Origin: Geminicoccus harenae | Lineage (GTDB): Bacteria; Pseudomonadota; Alphaproteobacteria; Geminicoccales; Geminicoccaceae | Assembly (NCBI RefSeq): GCF_019800005.1 | Contig: NZ_JABGCL010000012.1 | Location: 1-64,000 of the forward strand | Length of the DNA stretch: 64,000 nucleotides | Direction of reading: 5' to 3' | Shown here: positions 8,609-16,925 of the stretch, piece after piece | How the letters are laid out: each line of letters starts with the position of its first letter | Numbering within the stretch: the first letter of the stretch is position 1 | Program-made: the position numbers and the translations under genes | The notes under the pieces: model-generated | What the model saw: only the letters and a program-made list of their open reading frames with translations | Told to the model about the DNA's origin: nothing | Databases searched by the model: none

Positions 8609-9616
8609 ATGGTCCGCGCAGCAGGAATCCGCACCGCAGGTGTCTGCCTGATGCTGAGCATGATCGCGCCGGCCGCCTATGCGCAGTCAGGCTCCGCGGC
8701 CCAGCCCATGACTGAGGGCGGTGGCGGGATCACGGCGGAGCAGAGCGTCTATCAGGTCTTCTTCCCGCTCGGCAGCGCCGAGCTCGACAGCGAGGCGATG
8801 TCGACGATCGCCGCCGCCGCAAACTGGTACAAGCTGGGCGGAGCACCCAGCATCTCCGTGACCGGCCATACCGACACGACCGGCGGTGCTGCGATCAACG
8901 AGGAAGTGTCCCAGCGCCGCGCGCAGGCCGTCGCCGATGCGCTGGTCGGCTTCGGCGTGTCCGAAGCCGCGATCACCCAGAATGCCGTTGGCCAGAACGA
9001 CCTGCTCGTGCCGACGGGCGAGGGCGTCGCCGAGCGGGAGAACCGTCGCGTCGAGATCAGGCTGGAGCCGGCGCAGCCGGAGGAGCAGCCGGTAGCCGAG
9101 GCTTCCCCACCCATGGCCGAGACCGGACCGGTCGAGGAAGTCGCCGATGTCGTCCGCCGCGGCAAGTTCGGCATCGGGTTCTACTACGGCGCCAACCTGC
9201 TCGACGAGGGTGACGCTTCCGGCCAGGACACGCGCCATGTCACGCATCTGCTCGGCCTGAACCTCACCTTCGACTACCTGCTGCTCGACTGGCTGAACCT
9301 GTCGCTGGAGCAGGCCGGCTTCTACAATGTCGACACGGACGACGACGGTATCGGCGGCCGGACCGCGGCGGGCCTCGACTTCGTGTTCCCCGTGAGCGAA
9401 GGCGGCTTCGGCACGATCACGAGCTTCCTGCCCTATGTCGGCGTGAATCTGGGCGGCATCTACGGCAAGGGCCTGGAAGACGATTTCTTCTGGGGGCCGG
9501 AGATCGGCCTGAACCTCGGCCCGATCCAGGCGAAGATCGCCTATGACGTGCCCTTCGACCGCGACTTCGACGAGGGCATCATCTCCACGACGATCGGCGT
9601 CGGCATCCCGTTCTAG
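8609..9616 (+). CDS. Outer-membrane protein: OmpA-like domain followed by a beta-barrel-like domain
   Basis: A 335-residue exported protein. The signal peptide covers residues 1-25 (SMIAPAAYA then QS). Residues about 46-152 are an OmpA-type peptidoglycan-binding domain: VFFPLGSAELD, SVTGHTDTTG, and ENRRVEIRL with the conserved Arg. A Pro/Glu-rich linker (153-190) follows. Residues 193-335 are rich in alternating aromatic and glycine strands and end in Phe (TIGVGIPF), as in outer-membrane barrels. Classical OmpA has the reverse order, barrel then OmpA domain. I chose the ATG at 8609 because AAAGGGAG sits 9 bp upstream and it gives a clean signal peptide; in-frame ATGs at 8495 and 8552 lack one. 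Confidence 0.8.
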   Translation: MVRAAGIRTAGVCLMLSMIAPAAYAQSGSAAQPMTEGGGGITAEQSVYQVFFPLGSAELDSEAMSTIAAAANWYKLGGAPSISVTGHTDTTGGAAINEEVSQRRAQAVADALVGFGVSEAAITQNAVGQNDLLVPTGEGVAERENRRVEIRLEPAQPEEQPVAEASPPMAETGPVEEVADVVRRGKFGIGFYYGANLLDEGDASGQDTRHVTHLLGLNLTFDYLLLDWLNLSLEQAGFYNVDTDDDGIGGRTAAGLDFVFPVSEGGFGTITSFLPYVGVNLGGIYGKGLEDDFFWGPEIGLNLGPIQAKIAYDVPFDRDFDEGIISTTIGVGIPF

Positions 9617-9633
9617 CTAAATCCTGGCTGGAG

Positions 9634-9659
9634 GCCGGCGGCGGACGATCCCCGCCGGC
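9634..9659. terminator. Hairpin between convergent genes
   Basis: GCCGGCGG (9634-9641) and CCGCCGGC (9652-9659) form a perfect 8-bp stem with a 10-nt loop in the 50-bp gap between the OmpA-like gene and the convergent hydratase. There is no T-run on either side, so intrinsic termination is only suggested by position. Confidence 0.4.
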
Positions 9660-9666
9660 TGTCCCG

Positions 9667-10470
9667 TCACGGGCCGAAGCGGAGCTTCAGGCCGCCCAGT
9701 GCCCCGAAGTCGACCTCGACCTCGTCGCCGGGCTCGATCGGCACCGGCACCATGCAGGTGCCGGTGGTGACCATCTGCCCGGCCTTGAGCGTGATCCCCT
9801 GCCGGGACAATTCATTGGCGAGCCAGGTGAGGGCTGCGAGCGGGTCGCCCAGCACGTTGGCGCCGAGCCCGGTGCGCTCCAGGCGGACCTCCCCGTCGCG
9901 CCGGACCGTGGCAGTGGGCGCGAATGCGACGAGGTCCAGCCTGCGCCAGTCGGCAGAGGCCGCGGCGCCATGGGCGAACTGGTGGGCGCAGGCATTGTCG
10001 GCGAGCAACTGGGCCTCGCCCGCGGTGGCGAAATCCTCGAAGCGCGAATCGGGGACCTCGATCGCCGGATGAAGGCTGCCGATCGCCGCCAGCACCTCGT
10101 CCGGCCGGTAGTCGGCCGGGCGGGGCGGCAGGTCCTCGGCCATGCGGAAGGCGAACTCGGGCTCGGCCACCTTCATCTCGTTGCCGAGGAGCGAGACGGT
10201 CGTGCCGGGCGCCAGCACGCGCTCCTGAAGGATGCGCCCGGCCAGCGGCCCGTCCACCCCGATATGGGCCTGGCCGGCCAAGCTGGTGGCGGCGATCTTC
10301 CAGCCGAACAGCGGCGACGCGCTGCGCTCCTCCAGATGGGCCTGTACCGCATAGCCGTCCGCCCGGGTCTTGGGCAGCATCTCGTCCGGGATCGCGGGCA
10401 GCTTCCAGCCCTCCTGCCAGCAGCGGAACAGGAGGTCGGATGCGGCCCTGGTGCTGGCATCGGCGGTCAT
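9667..10470 (-). CDS. 2-keto-4-pentenoate hydratase family protein (FAH superfamily)
   Basis: A 267-residue member of the fumarylacetoacetate hydrolase superfamily, closest to 2-oxopent-4-enoate hydratase / 4-oxalocrotonate decarboxylase, which hydrates 2-oxo-4-enoic acids in meta-cleavage pathways. Seen are the family core FGWKIAATS near 55, AEPEFAFRMAEDLP with metal-binding acids near 105, and the C-terminal MVTTGTCMVPVPIEPGDEVE. No ring-cleavage genes lie beside it, so the substrate is open. The ATG at 10470 has AAGGAAGC upstream; the open frame beyond it is a shadow. It is divergent from the acetyltransferase. Confidence 0.82.
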   Translation of the reverse strand: MTADASTRAASDLLFRCWQEGWKLPAIPDEMLPKTRADGYAVQAHLEERSASPLFGWKIAATSLAGQAHIGVDGPLAGRILQERVLAPGTTVSLLGNEMKVAEPEFAFRMAEDLPPRPADYRPDEVLAAIGSLHPAIEVPDSRFEDFATAGEAQLLADNACAHQFAHGAAASADWRRLDLVAFAPTATVRRDGEVRLERTGLGANVLGDPLAALTWLANELSRQGITLKAGQMVTTGTCMVPVPIEPGDEVEVDFGALGGLKLRFGP

Positions 10471-10563
10471 GAGCGCTTCCTTGCTGTTGTCGCCGCTGGC
10501 GGCTTGCGCGGCCGAACCTACGTGCTTTCCTGCCCGAGGTGGAGCGCCCGCGGCGGGAAGGAC

Positions 10564-10989
10564 ATGGCGATGTGGATCGGCCCGGCCCGGCCGGAGCAGC
10601 GGCAGGCGGTGGTGGAGCTGTGGCAGGCAGCCGGGCTCACCGTCCCGCACAACGACCCGGTGGCCGATTTCGACCAGGCGCGTGGCCGTGAAGGCTCCGA
10701 CGTCCTGGTGGGCATGTTGGGCGCGCGGCTGGCGGGGGCGGTGATGGTCGGCCATGACGGCCACCGCGGCTGGCTCTATTACCTGGCGGTAGCGCCGGAA
10801 CTGCGCGGCCGGGGCCATGGCCGTGCCCTGGTCGCCGCGGCCGAGGCCTGGCTCGCCGGGCACGGGATCCGCAAGGTCCAGCTCATGGTCCGCGCGGATA
10901 ACCGGGCGGTCTGCGGCTTCTATGCCCGGATCGGCTATGCCGAAGCGCCGGTGACGACCCTGGCGAAGTGGCTCGATCCGCCCGGCTGA
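10564..10989 (+). CDS. GNAT family N-acetyltransferase (YpeA-like)
   Basis: A 141-residue single-domain acetyltransferase. The acetyl-CoA loop is ELRGRGHGRALVAAAEAWL (about 79-97), preceded by the strand LYYLAVAPE. VQLMVRADNRAVCGFYARIGY is the C-terminal GNAT block. It resembles YpeA, whose substrate is unknown. The ATG at 10564 has GGGAAGG just upstream; a second in-frame ATG is at 10570. It is followed after 111 bp by rph on the same strand. Confidence 0.82.
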   Translation: MAMWIGPARPEQRQAVVELWQAAGLTVPHNDPVADFDQARGREGSDVLVGMLGARLAGAVMVGHDGHRGWLYYLAVAPELRGRGHGRALVAAAEAWLAGHGIRKVQLMVRADNRAVCGFYARIGYAEAPVTTLAKWLDPPG

Positions 10990-11100
10990 GCAGGGCATGG
11001 GTGCAGGCCGCGCTTGCGCCCACGGGACCCGTTGTGCCATCGCCGCATCTCGCGGTGCCGCTGGCGCATCGCATGCGGTTATCGAAGGACAAGCGAGGCG

Positions 11101-11829
11101 ATGAGGACGGATGGTCGGCTGGCGGATGCGCTGCGGCCGGTGGTGATCGAGATGGGCGTGAACCGGCACGCGGAAGGCTCCTGCATCGTGTCGTTCGGCC
11201 ATACGCGGGTGCTGTGCACGGCCACCGTGGAGGAGCGCGTTCCGCCCTTCCTGCGCAATACCGGCAAGGGCTGGGTGACCGCCGAGTACGCGATGCTGCC
11301 GCGCTCGACCCATTCCCGCTCCCAGCGCGAGGTCGCCAAGGGCCGGCAGAGCGGGCGGACCATGGAGATCCAGCGGCTGATCGGCCGCTCGCTGCGCGCC
11401 GTCACCCTGCTGGACCATCTGGGCGAGCGGCAGATCGTGGTCGACTGCGATGTGCTGCAGGCCGATGGCGGCACCCGCACCGCCTCCATCACCGGCGCCT
11501 ATGTCGCCCTGCACGAGGCGCTGCAGAAGCTGGTCGCGAAGGGCGACCTGAAGCGGCTGCCGCTGCGCGAGCCGGTGGCCGCCGTGTCCTGCGGCCTGGT
11601 CAAGGGCGAGGCCCTGCTCGACCTCGACTACAGCGAGGACAACGGTGCCGAGGCCGATGCCAATTTCGTGCTCACCCGCTCGGGCAAGATCGTCGAGATG
11701 CAGGTGACCGCCGAGGAGGCACCCCTGGAGCCGGCCCAGATCCAGGCCATGCAGCGCTTGGCCGAGAGCGGGGTGACGCGGCTGGTCGAGCGGCAGCTGG
11801 CCGCCCTGGCCGAGGCCGGCTTCGCATGA
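11101..11829 (+). CDS. rph: Ribonuclease PH
   Basis: A 242-residue phosphorolytic 3'-5' exoribonuclease that trims tRNA 3' ends. The sequence is close to the family throughout: [37 protein letters not shown], the phosphate-binding and active region [19 protein letters not shown], and [19 protein letters not shown]. The ATG at 11101 begins the conserved N-terminus, with an AGCGAGG ribosome site. An upstream in-frame start would add non-family residues. It overlaps rdgB by ATGA at 11826-11829, the usual alphaproteobacterial order rph-rdgB-hemW. Confidence 0.95.
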   Translation: MRTDGRLADALRPVVIEMGVNRHAEGSCIVSFGHTRVLCTATVEERVPPFLRNTGKGWVTAEYAMLPRSTHSRSQREVAKGRQSGRTMEIQRLIGRSLRAVTLLDHLGERQIVVDCDVLQADGGTRTASITGAYVALHEALQKLVAKGDLKRLPLREPVAAVSCGLVKGEALLDLDYSEDNGAEADANFVLTRSGKIVEMQVTAEEAPLEPAQIQAMQRLAESGVTRLVERQLAALAEAGFA

Positions 11830-12437
11830 GCCGGCGCCTCCTCGAGCCCAAGCTGGTAGTGGCGACCCACAACCAGGGCAAGCTGAAGGAGCTGCGCAGC
11901 CTCCTGGGCGACCATCCGGTGGAGCTGGTGAGTGCGGGCGAGCTCGGCCTGCCGGAGCCGGCCGAGACGGAGACGAGCTTTGCCGGCAATGCCCGGATCA
12001 AGGCGCACGCCGCGGCCAAGGCCAGCGGCCTGCCGGCCCTGGCTGACGACAGCGGTATCGCCTGTCGCGGCCTGGACGGTGCGCCCGGCGTCTGGTCGGC
12101 AGACTGGGCAGCCCCGGACAAGGACTTCACCCAGGCGATGGCGCGGGTCGTGCGTGAGCTGGAAGCACGCTTCGGCAGCTGGGACGCAGCCGACCGGCAG
12201 GCCGCCTTCGTGAGCTGCCTCTGCCTTGCCTGGCCGGATGGCCATGAGGAACTGGTCCAGGCCGAGGTCGCCGGCACGCTAGTAGCCAGCCCGCGCGGCA
12301 CTGGCGGCTTCGGCTACGATCCCATCTTCGTACCCGACGGCGAGAGCCGGACGTTCGGCGAGATGACACCTGCCGAGAAGAATGCGCTCAGCCACCGCAC
12401 CCGTGCCTTCCGCCTGCTGAAGGAGCGCTGCTTCTAG
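11826..12437 (+). CDS. rdgB: RdgB/HAM1 non-canonical purine NTP pyrophosphatase
   Basis: A 203-residue housecleaning enzyme that hydrolyses ITP, XTP and dITP to monophosphates. Motifs are [17 protein letters not shown] at the N-terminus, the metal-binding [20 protein letters not shown] and the C-terminal [20 protein letters not shown] and [11 protein letters not shown]. The family usually has SAR(Y/W)A after the PG block; here it is SADWA. The ATG overlaps the rph stop. Seven bases separate its stop from the HemW-like gene, so the three are one operon. Confidence 0.94.
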   Translation: MSRRLLEPKLVVATHNQGKLKELRSLLGDHPVELVSAGELGLPEPAETETSFAGNARIKAHAAAKASGLPALADDSGIACRGLDGAPGVWSADWAAPDKDFTQAMARVVRELEARFGSWDAADRQAAFVSCLCLAWPDGHEELVQAEVAGTLVASPRGTGGFGYDPIFVPDGESRTFGEMTPAEKNALSHRTRAFRLLKERCF

Positions 12438-12444
12438 CGCGCCG

Positions 12445-13377
12445 GTGACCAGTCCGCCCGCCGGGCTGTTCCTCCGCCCGGCCCCTGCCGACCCGGGCCT
12501 CGTGCGCCTGCGTACCGCACTCGGCCGAGCACTCGCCACCGTGCCCGGGGCGCGCTTTGCCAGCCTGTTCCTGGATGCGCCGGCCGCCATCGCCGCGCCC
12601 GCGGTGGCGGCGCTGCGGGCGCAACTGAACGGGGGCGGCTGGCTCGTACCCGATGTCGAGGTGACCTGGCATGGCCCGACGGCCTCCCCGGCAGCGCTGA
12701 GGGCCCTGGGCGTCACCCGCCGATCCCTGCCGGGGCCGCCGAGCCTGCGGGGCGCCAGGCCCGTCATGAAGCTCGCAATCGAGCTCAGCCAGGCGGATCT
12801 CCGGCACCCGCCTGACGATGCCTGGATGCGGCGGATGCTGGCGGCCGGTGTGGTCCATCTGGGACTGAGCGGCAGCGGGCTCCCGGCTGCCTCCGTGGCG
12901 CTTCTGGACCGGCTCCTGCGCGCCCACGGGTTCTGCCGCTACGAGACCCTGCACTGGGCGCGGCCCGGCCACGAGGCACGCTGGCTCCTGGATGCACGAC
13001 AGGGCCGGGCGATCATGGGGCTTGGGCCGGGCGCCTATGGCCGTTGGCCGGATGCGGTCGGCTGGCGCTGGTGGCGCTCGAGCGGGGCCGCAGCCTGGTG
13101 CCGCGCGGTGGATCGGGGCGGGGACGGGCGCGGCCGCCTGCACCGGCTGACGGCAGAGGAGCGGGCGCAGGAAAGATTGATCGACGGGTTGCGCCTGGCC
13201 GAGGGCATCATGCCTGCCGCAATCGAGGCGGAGACCGGCCTCCTGCGCTCCGCCTGGCTGGACGAGGATGCGCTGGCCCGGCTGCGTGCCTCAGGCCGGC
13301 TTCATGACCTGGACGGCCGGCTGATTGCCGCCGATCCGAGCGACGCCGACGCGCTGGCCCTGGACCTGCTGCGCTGA
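12445..13377 (+). CDS. HemW-like protein lacking the radical-SAM cysteines
   Basis: A 310-residue protein in the hemW position after rph-rdgB. Homology to HemW (heme chaperone, radical-SAM coproporphyrinogen oxidase-like) is visible in pieces: VPDVEVTWHGPTASPAALRA and GVTRRSL (69-95), YETLHWARPGHEARW (166-180), GLGPGAYGRW (192-201) and ERAQERLIDGLRLAEGI. The N-terminus lacks the CxxxCxxC cluster ligands, the FGGGTPS strand is replaced, and the protein is about 70-90 residues shorter than HemW. The frame is open to the end with normal high-GC codon use, so it is probably expressed, but without a [4Fe-4S]-SAM site. GTG start. Either a repurposed heme-binding scaffold or an early pseudogene. Confidence 0.75.
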   Translation: MTSPPAGLFLRPAPADPGLVRLRTALGRALATVPGARFASLFLDAPAAIAAPAVAALRAQLNGGGWLVPDVEVTWHGPTASPAALRALGVTRRSLPGPPSLRGARPVMKLAIELSQADLRHPPDDAWMRRMLAAGVVHLGLSGSGLPAASVALLDRLLRAHGFCRYETLHWARPGHEARWLLDARQGRAIMGLGPGAYGRWPDAVGWRWWRSSGAAAWCRAVDRGGDGRGRLHRLTAEERAQERLIDGLRLAEGIMPAAIEAETGLLRSAWLDEDALARLRASGRLHDLDGRLIAADPSDADALALDLLR

Positions 13378-13443
13378 CCCGCCGGATCGGCGCGAAGCAA
13401 CTCTTGCCCGATCGCGCTCGTCCCGGCATACAGGCCTCGGAAC

Positions 13444-13519
13444 GGGGCCGTAGCTCAGCTGGGAGAGCGCGACGTTTGCACCGTCGAGGTCGTCGGTTCG
13501 ATCCCGATCGGCTCCACCA
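13444..13519 (+). tRNA. tRNA-Ala (anticodon TGC)
   Basis: A complete cloverleaf. The acceptor stem GGGGCCG pairs with CGGCTCC, with one G-T pair. The D arm is AGCTCAGCTGGGAGAGC. The anticodon stem CGACG/CGTCG flanks loop TTTGCAC with TGC, and the T arm contains GGTTCGATCC. Discriminator A and encoded CCA are at 13516-13519. No integrase or repeated tRNA end is seen nearby. Confidence 0.97.
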
Positions 13520-13660
13520 GTTCCTCCGCCAGGCCCGCAGGGCTGGCCTCACTGCATCGTCAGGTTCGTGATCGCGAACATAGCCTTGCTGGCCGGTCGT
13601 GCGCCGCCCAGATGCTCCGGTAAGCCCGGTCGATCCGGACCGGGGCAGAGGAGGGCAGTC

Positions 13661-13996
13661 ATGGCGGACACCATCAGCACCGAAGCCATCCGCAGGGAGC
13701 TGGAGCAGCAGATCGGCGAGTTGCGCCGCGAGGTCGGCCGGCTTGCCCGGTCGGTGTCGAGCCGTGGCGAGACGGCGCTCGACGAGCTGCGCGGCTCGGC
13801 CGAGGACGCCTATGAGGAGGCGTCGGAGCGGGCGCGCAAGGCGGCACGCCGGGTGCGGAAGGAGGCCCGGTTCGTGGGCGAGACGGCGCGCGAGCATCCC
13901 GGTGCCGCCGCCACCGTCCTGTCGTCGGCAGGCTTGGTGGGCTTCGTCCTGGGCTTCATCGCGAGCCAGATCCTGGCCGGCGAATCCCGCCGCTGA
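13661..13996 (+). CDS. DUF883 (ElaB/YqjD-like) membrane-anchored protein
   Basis: A 111-residue protein. Residues 1-80 are a charged amphipathic helix rich in Arg, Glu and Ala (RRELEQQIGELRREVGRLAR), likely coiled coil. Residues about 84-106 (AAATVLSSAGLVGFVLGFIA) form one C-terminal membrane helix ending in a short basic tail. This is the ElaB/YqjD/YgaM layout; in E. coli these tail-anchored inner-membrane proteins bind ribosomes in stationary phase. ATG preceded by GAGGAGGG. It stands between the tRNA and the convergent pabC. Confidence 0.8.
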   Translation: MADTISTEAIRRELEQQIGELRREVGRLARSVSSRGETALDELRGSAEDAYEEASERARKAARRVRKEARFVGETAREHPGAAATVLSSAGLVGFVLGFIASQILAGESRR

Positions 13997-14012
13997 AGGC
14001 AAAGGCGGCGGT

Positions 14013-14828
14013 TCAGGCCGCCTCCAGCAGCCGTGCGGCGCGGACGGTGGCCGGGCCCGGCTGGCCGGTCCCGATCGGCTGGCCGTCCAGGGACAGGAGC
14101 GGGCGGACACCGATCAGGCAGTTGGTCAGGAAGGCCTCGTCCGCGGCCAGGAGCTCGTCGCGGCGCAGCGGCCGCTCCTCGACCGGCAGGGCGGCCAGCA
14201 GCCGACCGCGGGTGATACCCGGCAGCACGCCGCTGGCGAGGTCGGGGGTGCGAAACGTCCCGTCCTTCACGAGAAACAGGTTGGCGCTGGTGGCGCAGGC
14301 GAGATCGCCCTGCGTGTTGAGCAGGATCGCCTCGTTGGCGCCGGCGGCCAGAGCCGCCCGCAGGCATAGGATCTGGTCGAGGCAGCCCAGCGTCTTCATG
14401 CGTGACAAGGGTGAGCGCTCGTTGCGCGGGATGGCGGCAGTCGCGGCGTTGGCGGGAGCTGGCGCGGCGCCGGCCATGGGGAGGGCGCGTAGCAGGAGCA
14501 TCGGCCGGCAGGGCTCGGGCGGAAGCAGGCCGCGCGGGCCGGCTCCGCGGGTCAGGGTCAGGCGGACGGCGCCATCGGCCAGCCCGGCTCTTGCCAGCAC
14601 ATCACGGGCCGCCCGGTCCAGTTCTGCCAGATCATAGGGCAGCGGGATGCCCAGCTCACCGGCACTGGCCGCGAGCCGTGCCGCGTGAAGGTGGAGCAGG
14701 GGGACCTTGCCGCCGCTCGCCCGCATCGTCTCGAACAGGCCGTCGCCCAGCAGCAGGCCCCGGTCCGCTGGGTCGATCCACGCTTCCTGCACCGGGCGGA
14801 GCCGGCCGTCCTGCCAAAGCCAGTCCAT
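14013..14828 (-). CDS. pabC: Aminotransferase class IV, probable aminodeoxychorismate lyase
   Basis: A 271-residue PLP enzyme of fold type IV. RGLLLGDGLFETMRA is the N-terminal signature, RMKTLGCLDQ holds the PLP lysine, NEAILLNTQGDLACATSANL and SGVLPGITRGRLL match the family, and the protein ends with a typical C-terminal strand. PabC, D-amino-acid and branched-chain aminotransferases share these motifs. I favour PabC (4-amino-4-deoxychorismate to 4-aminobenzoate and pyruvate) because folK of the same folate pathway lies 1.4 kb away on the same strand. A D-amino-acid aminotransferase cannot be excluded. Confidence 0.75.
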   Translation of the reverse strand: MDWLWQDGRLRPVQEAWIDPADRGLLLGDGLFETMRASGGKVPLLHLHAARLAASAGELGIPLPYDLAELDRAARDVLARAGLADGAVRLTLTRGAGPRGLLPPEPCRPMLLLRALPMAGAAPAPANAATAAIPRNERSPLSRMKTLGCLDQILCLRAALAAGANEAILLNTQGDLACATSANLFLVKDGTFRTPDLASGVLPGITRGRLLAALPVEERPLRRDELLAADEAFLTNCLIGVRPLLSLDGQPIGTGQPGPATVRAARLLEAA

Positions 14829-14876
14829 GGCCGGCTCCCTCCTGTCGCTTCCCGCATCTAGCCGCTCCCGGCCGGC

Positions 14877-14909
14877 AAAAAAAGAACCCCGGGTCCGAGG
14901 ACCCGGGGC
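14877..14909 (-). terminator. Rho-independent terminator of the RTX gene
   Basis: CCCCGGGTCC (14888-14897) and GGACCCGGGG (14900-14909) form a perfect stem. Read on the minus strand it is followed by TTC and eight T (complement of A at 14877-14884). It lies 30 bp beyond the stop of the RTX protein gene. Confidence 0.9.
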
Positions 14910-14938
14910 GAACGCGCGCTAGTCGAACGGGAAAGGGT

Positions 14939-16045
14939 TCAGGCGCCGAACCAGTTGGACGAGATCCCGGTCTGGTTCAGGACCGTCAGCAGATGGTTCT
15001 GCCCGAGGTCGATCACGGTGTTGCCGTCGATCACGGTCGCGTTGGCGACCGCACTGGCGACGGTGGCGCCACCGCGCAGGATGATCTGGTCGGCGCCGAC
15101 CTGGAAGTCGGTGATGACGTCACGCTCGCCGCCGACGCGCAGGACGATGAACTGGTCGGCACCAGCGCCGCCGGTCATGGTGTCGTTGCCCCACTGGCCC
15201 CAGATCATGTCGTCGCCTTCGCCACCGTTCAGGATGTCGTCACCGACCCCGCTCGTCAGGCGATCATTGCCGGCACCGCCAAGGAGCGTGTCGTTGCCGG
15301 TCTTGCCGTCCACGATGTCGTTGCCGTTGCCGCCCTCGACCGTGTCGTCGCCCAGGCCGCCATAGAGCCGGTCGTCGCCGTCGCCGCCGAAGAGCTGGTC
15401 GTTGCCGAGTGCGCCGAACACGAGGTCGTTGCCGAACTCGCCGCGGACGATGTCGTCGCCGGCACCGCCGGTGATGGTGTCGTCGCCGGTGGCGGTGCCG
15501 AAGCTGTCGTCGCCCCAGATGATGTCGTTGCCGGTGCCGCCGTCGATATTGTCGTTGTCGGCACCGCCACGGATCAGGTCGTCGCCGTCGCCGCCGGTCA
15601 GCCGGTCGTTGCCGGCATCGCCATAGAGCTTGTCGTGGCCGGCCGCCCCGGCCAGCACGTCGTTGCCGTCGCCGCCGCGCATGAAGTCGTGGCCGTTGCC
15701 GCCCATCAGCACGTCGTTGCCGAGTTGGCCGCTCAGCACGTCGTTGCCGTCCATGCCGCGCAGGATGTCGTCGCCGTCGAAGCCGTAGAGGGTGTCGTTG
15801 CCGGCACCACCCTCGATCGTGTCCCGGCCCGACCCGCCGAACAGCCGATCATTGCCGATCCCACCGCTGATGAAATCGTCGCCGGTGCCGCCGTTGATGA
15901 CGTCGTCGCCGTCCTCGCCATAGAGGAAGTCGAAACCGTCGTGACCCCAAATCTGGTCGTTGCCGAGCCCGCCACGGATCTCGTCGCTGCCGTTCGTGCC
16001 ATGCAGCTCGTCGTCGAGGTCGGAGCCGGGAATGAGATTCGCCAT
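14939..16045 (-). CDS. RTX calcium-binding repeat protein, likely type I secreted
   Basis: A 368-residue, strongly acidic protein made almost wholly of GGxGxDxLx nonapeptides (for example GGTGDDFISGG, GGAGNDTLYGFDGDD), about residues 10-300. These wind into Ca-binding parallel beta rolls. There is no N-terminal signal peptide. The C-terminus (GERDVITDFQVGADQIILRG, then VIDGNTVIDLGQNHLLTVLN) is the conserved end that type I secretion systems recognise; no secretion genes are in the window. No enzymatic domain is seen, so it is probably a secreted or surface Ca-binding matrix protein. ATG at 16045 with GAGGAC upstream; a strong terminator follows the gene. The upstream 170 bp is AT-rich. Confidence 0.9.
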   Translation of the reverse strand: MANLIPGSDLDDELHGTNGSDEIRGGLGNDQIWGHDGFDFLYGEDGDDVINGGTGDDFISGGIGNDRLFGGSGRDTIEGGAGNDTLYGFDGDDILRGMDGNDVLSGQLGNDVLMGGNGHDFMRGGDGNDVLAGAAGHDKLYGDAGNDRLTGGDGDDLIRGGADNDNIDGGTGNDIIWGDDSFGTATGDDTITGGAGDDIVRGEFGNDLVFGALGNDQLFGGDGDDRLYGGLGDDTVEGGNGNDIVDGKTGNDTLLGGAGNDRLTSGVGDDILNGGEGDDMIWGQWGNDTMTGGAGADQFIVLRVGGERDVITDFQVGADQIILRGGATVASAVANATVIDGNTVIDLGQNHLLTVLNQTGISSNWFGA

Positions 16046-16221
16046 GAAAATGTCCTCGGAGCGTCTTGGTGCTCACGAGGTTACTAAAACATTAAAAAAC
16101 GGCAACTTCAAGCAACGGTTCTGCGAATATCATGATACGTCGATCAACCAAAAAGCAACCAATTCAAGAGGGTTAACGCCTGGGAGCCCGCCGGCCGCGC
16201 CGGCCACATCGTGCGGCTACG

Positions 16222-16809
16222 TCATGAACCTGTCATGTCGTCGGCCGCCGCACCACCCGCCTTCAGCCGCGCCAGCAGGCTGGCCACCGTCTGGCCCAGC
16301 ACAGGATGGCGCCAGTTGGGCCTGATGCGGGCCAGCGGCCCCAGCACGAAGTCGCGCTCGTGCATGCGTGGATGGGGAAGGGTCAGGCCCGGCAGGTCCA
16401 CCACCTCCTCGCCCAGTAGGATCAGGTCCAGGTCGATCACCCGCGGCTGCCAGGGCAGGGCTCCGGGATCGCGCACCCGGCCGAGCGCCCGCTCGATCTC
16501 CAGGAGCCTGGCCAGGATCTCCTCGGCCGGCAGCTCGGTCGCGGCGACCAGGACCCCATTCAGGTAGGGCGGGTGCTCCCGCACCGGGTCGTCGGGATGG
16601 ACCAGTGCCGGCGTCTCGATCCAGCCGGAAGCCGCCAGGATCGGCCCGATCCGTACGGCGATCCGATCCAGCGCCTGGTCCAGCGCGCGGCGGCTGCCGC
16701 CGAGATTGCCGCCAAGCGCGATTGCTGCTTCCACGAAAGGCTCTCCGGCAGGGGATGCCGCCACCTGCCGGCAGCGGCGGCCGGCGTCAACGGCCGGGCC
16801 GTCGGTCAC
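16222..16809 (-). CDS. folK: 2-amino-4-hydroxy-6-hydroxymethyldihydropteridine diphosphokinase
   Basis: A 195-residue HPPK that transfers pyrophosphate from ATP to the pterin in folate synthesis. The N-terminal ALGGNLGGSRRALDQAL, the middle HPPYLNGVLVAATELPAEEI and the signature PRVIDLDLILLGEEVVDLPG then LPHPRMHERDFVLGPLARI are all present. The first 28 residues before EAAIALGGNLG are not conserved, so a start nearer the GTG at 16764 is possible. Its 5' end faces terC. The RTX gene lies downstream between folK and pabC. Confidence 0.9.
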   Translation of the reverse strand: MTDGPAVDAGRRCRQVAASPAGEPFVEAAIALGGNLGGSRRALDQALDRIAVRIGPILAASGWIETPALVHPDDPVREHPPYLNGVLVAATELPAEEILARLLEIERALGRVRDPGALPWQPRVIDLDLILLGEEVVDLPGLTLPHPRMHERDFVLGPLARIRPNWRHPVLGQTVASLLARLKAGGAAADDMTGS

Positions 16810-16925
16810 GCAAGCACAGCAGTACCGTTTCCGGCACCTTGCGCGGCGAATTCATCATGCCGCCCATGGTTCATCCTCCGCATCCCGCTACATCCCCTCC
16901 ATCCGATCACGACGCCGAGAGCGCC

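Noticed and set aside
13444..13519. tRNA-Ala as a possible integration site for an island
   Set aside because: No integrase, no duplicated tRNA end and no composition change next to it.
14950..16030. Regularly repeated DNA (gtcgttgccg-type units) suggestive of a CRISPR or satellite
   Set aside because: The repeats are coding: each is a GGxGxDxLx nonapeptide of the RTX protein. Period is 27 bp and there are no unique spacers.
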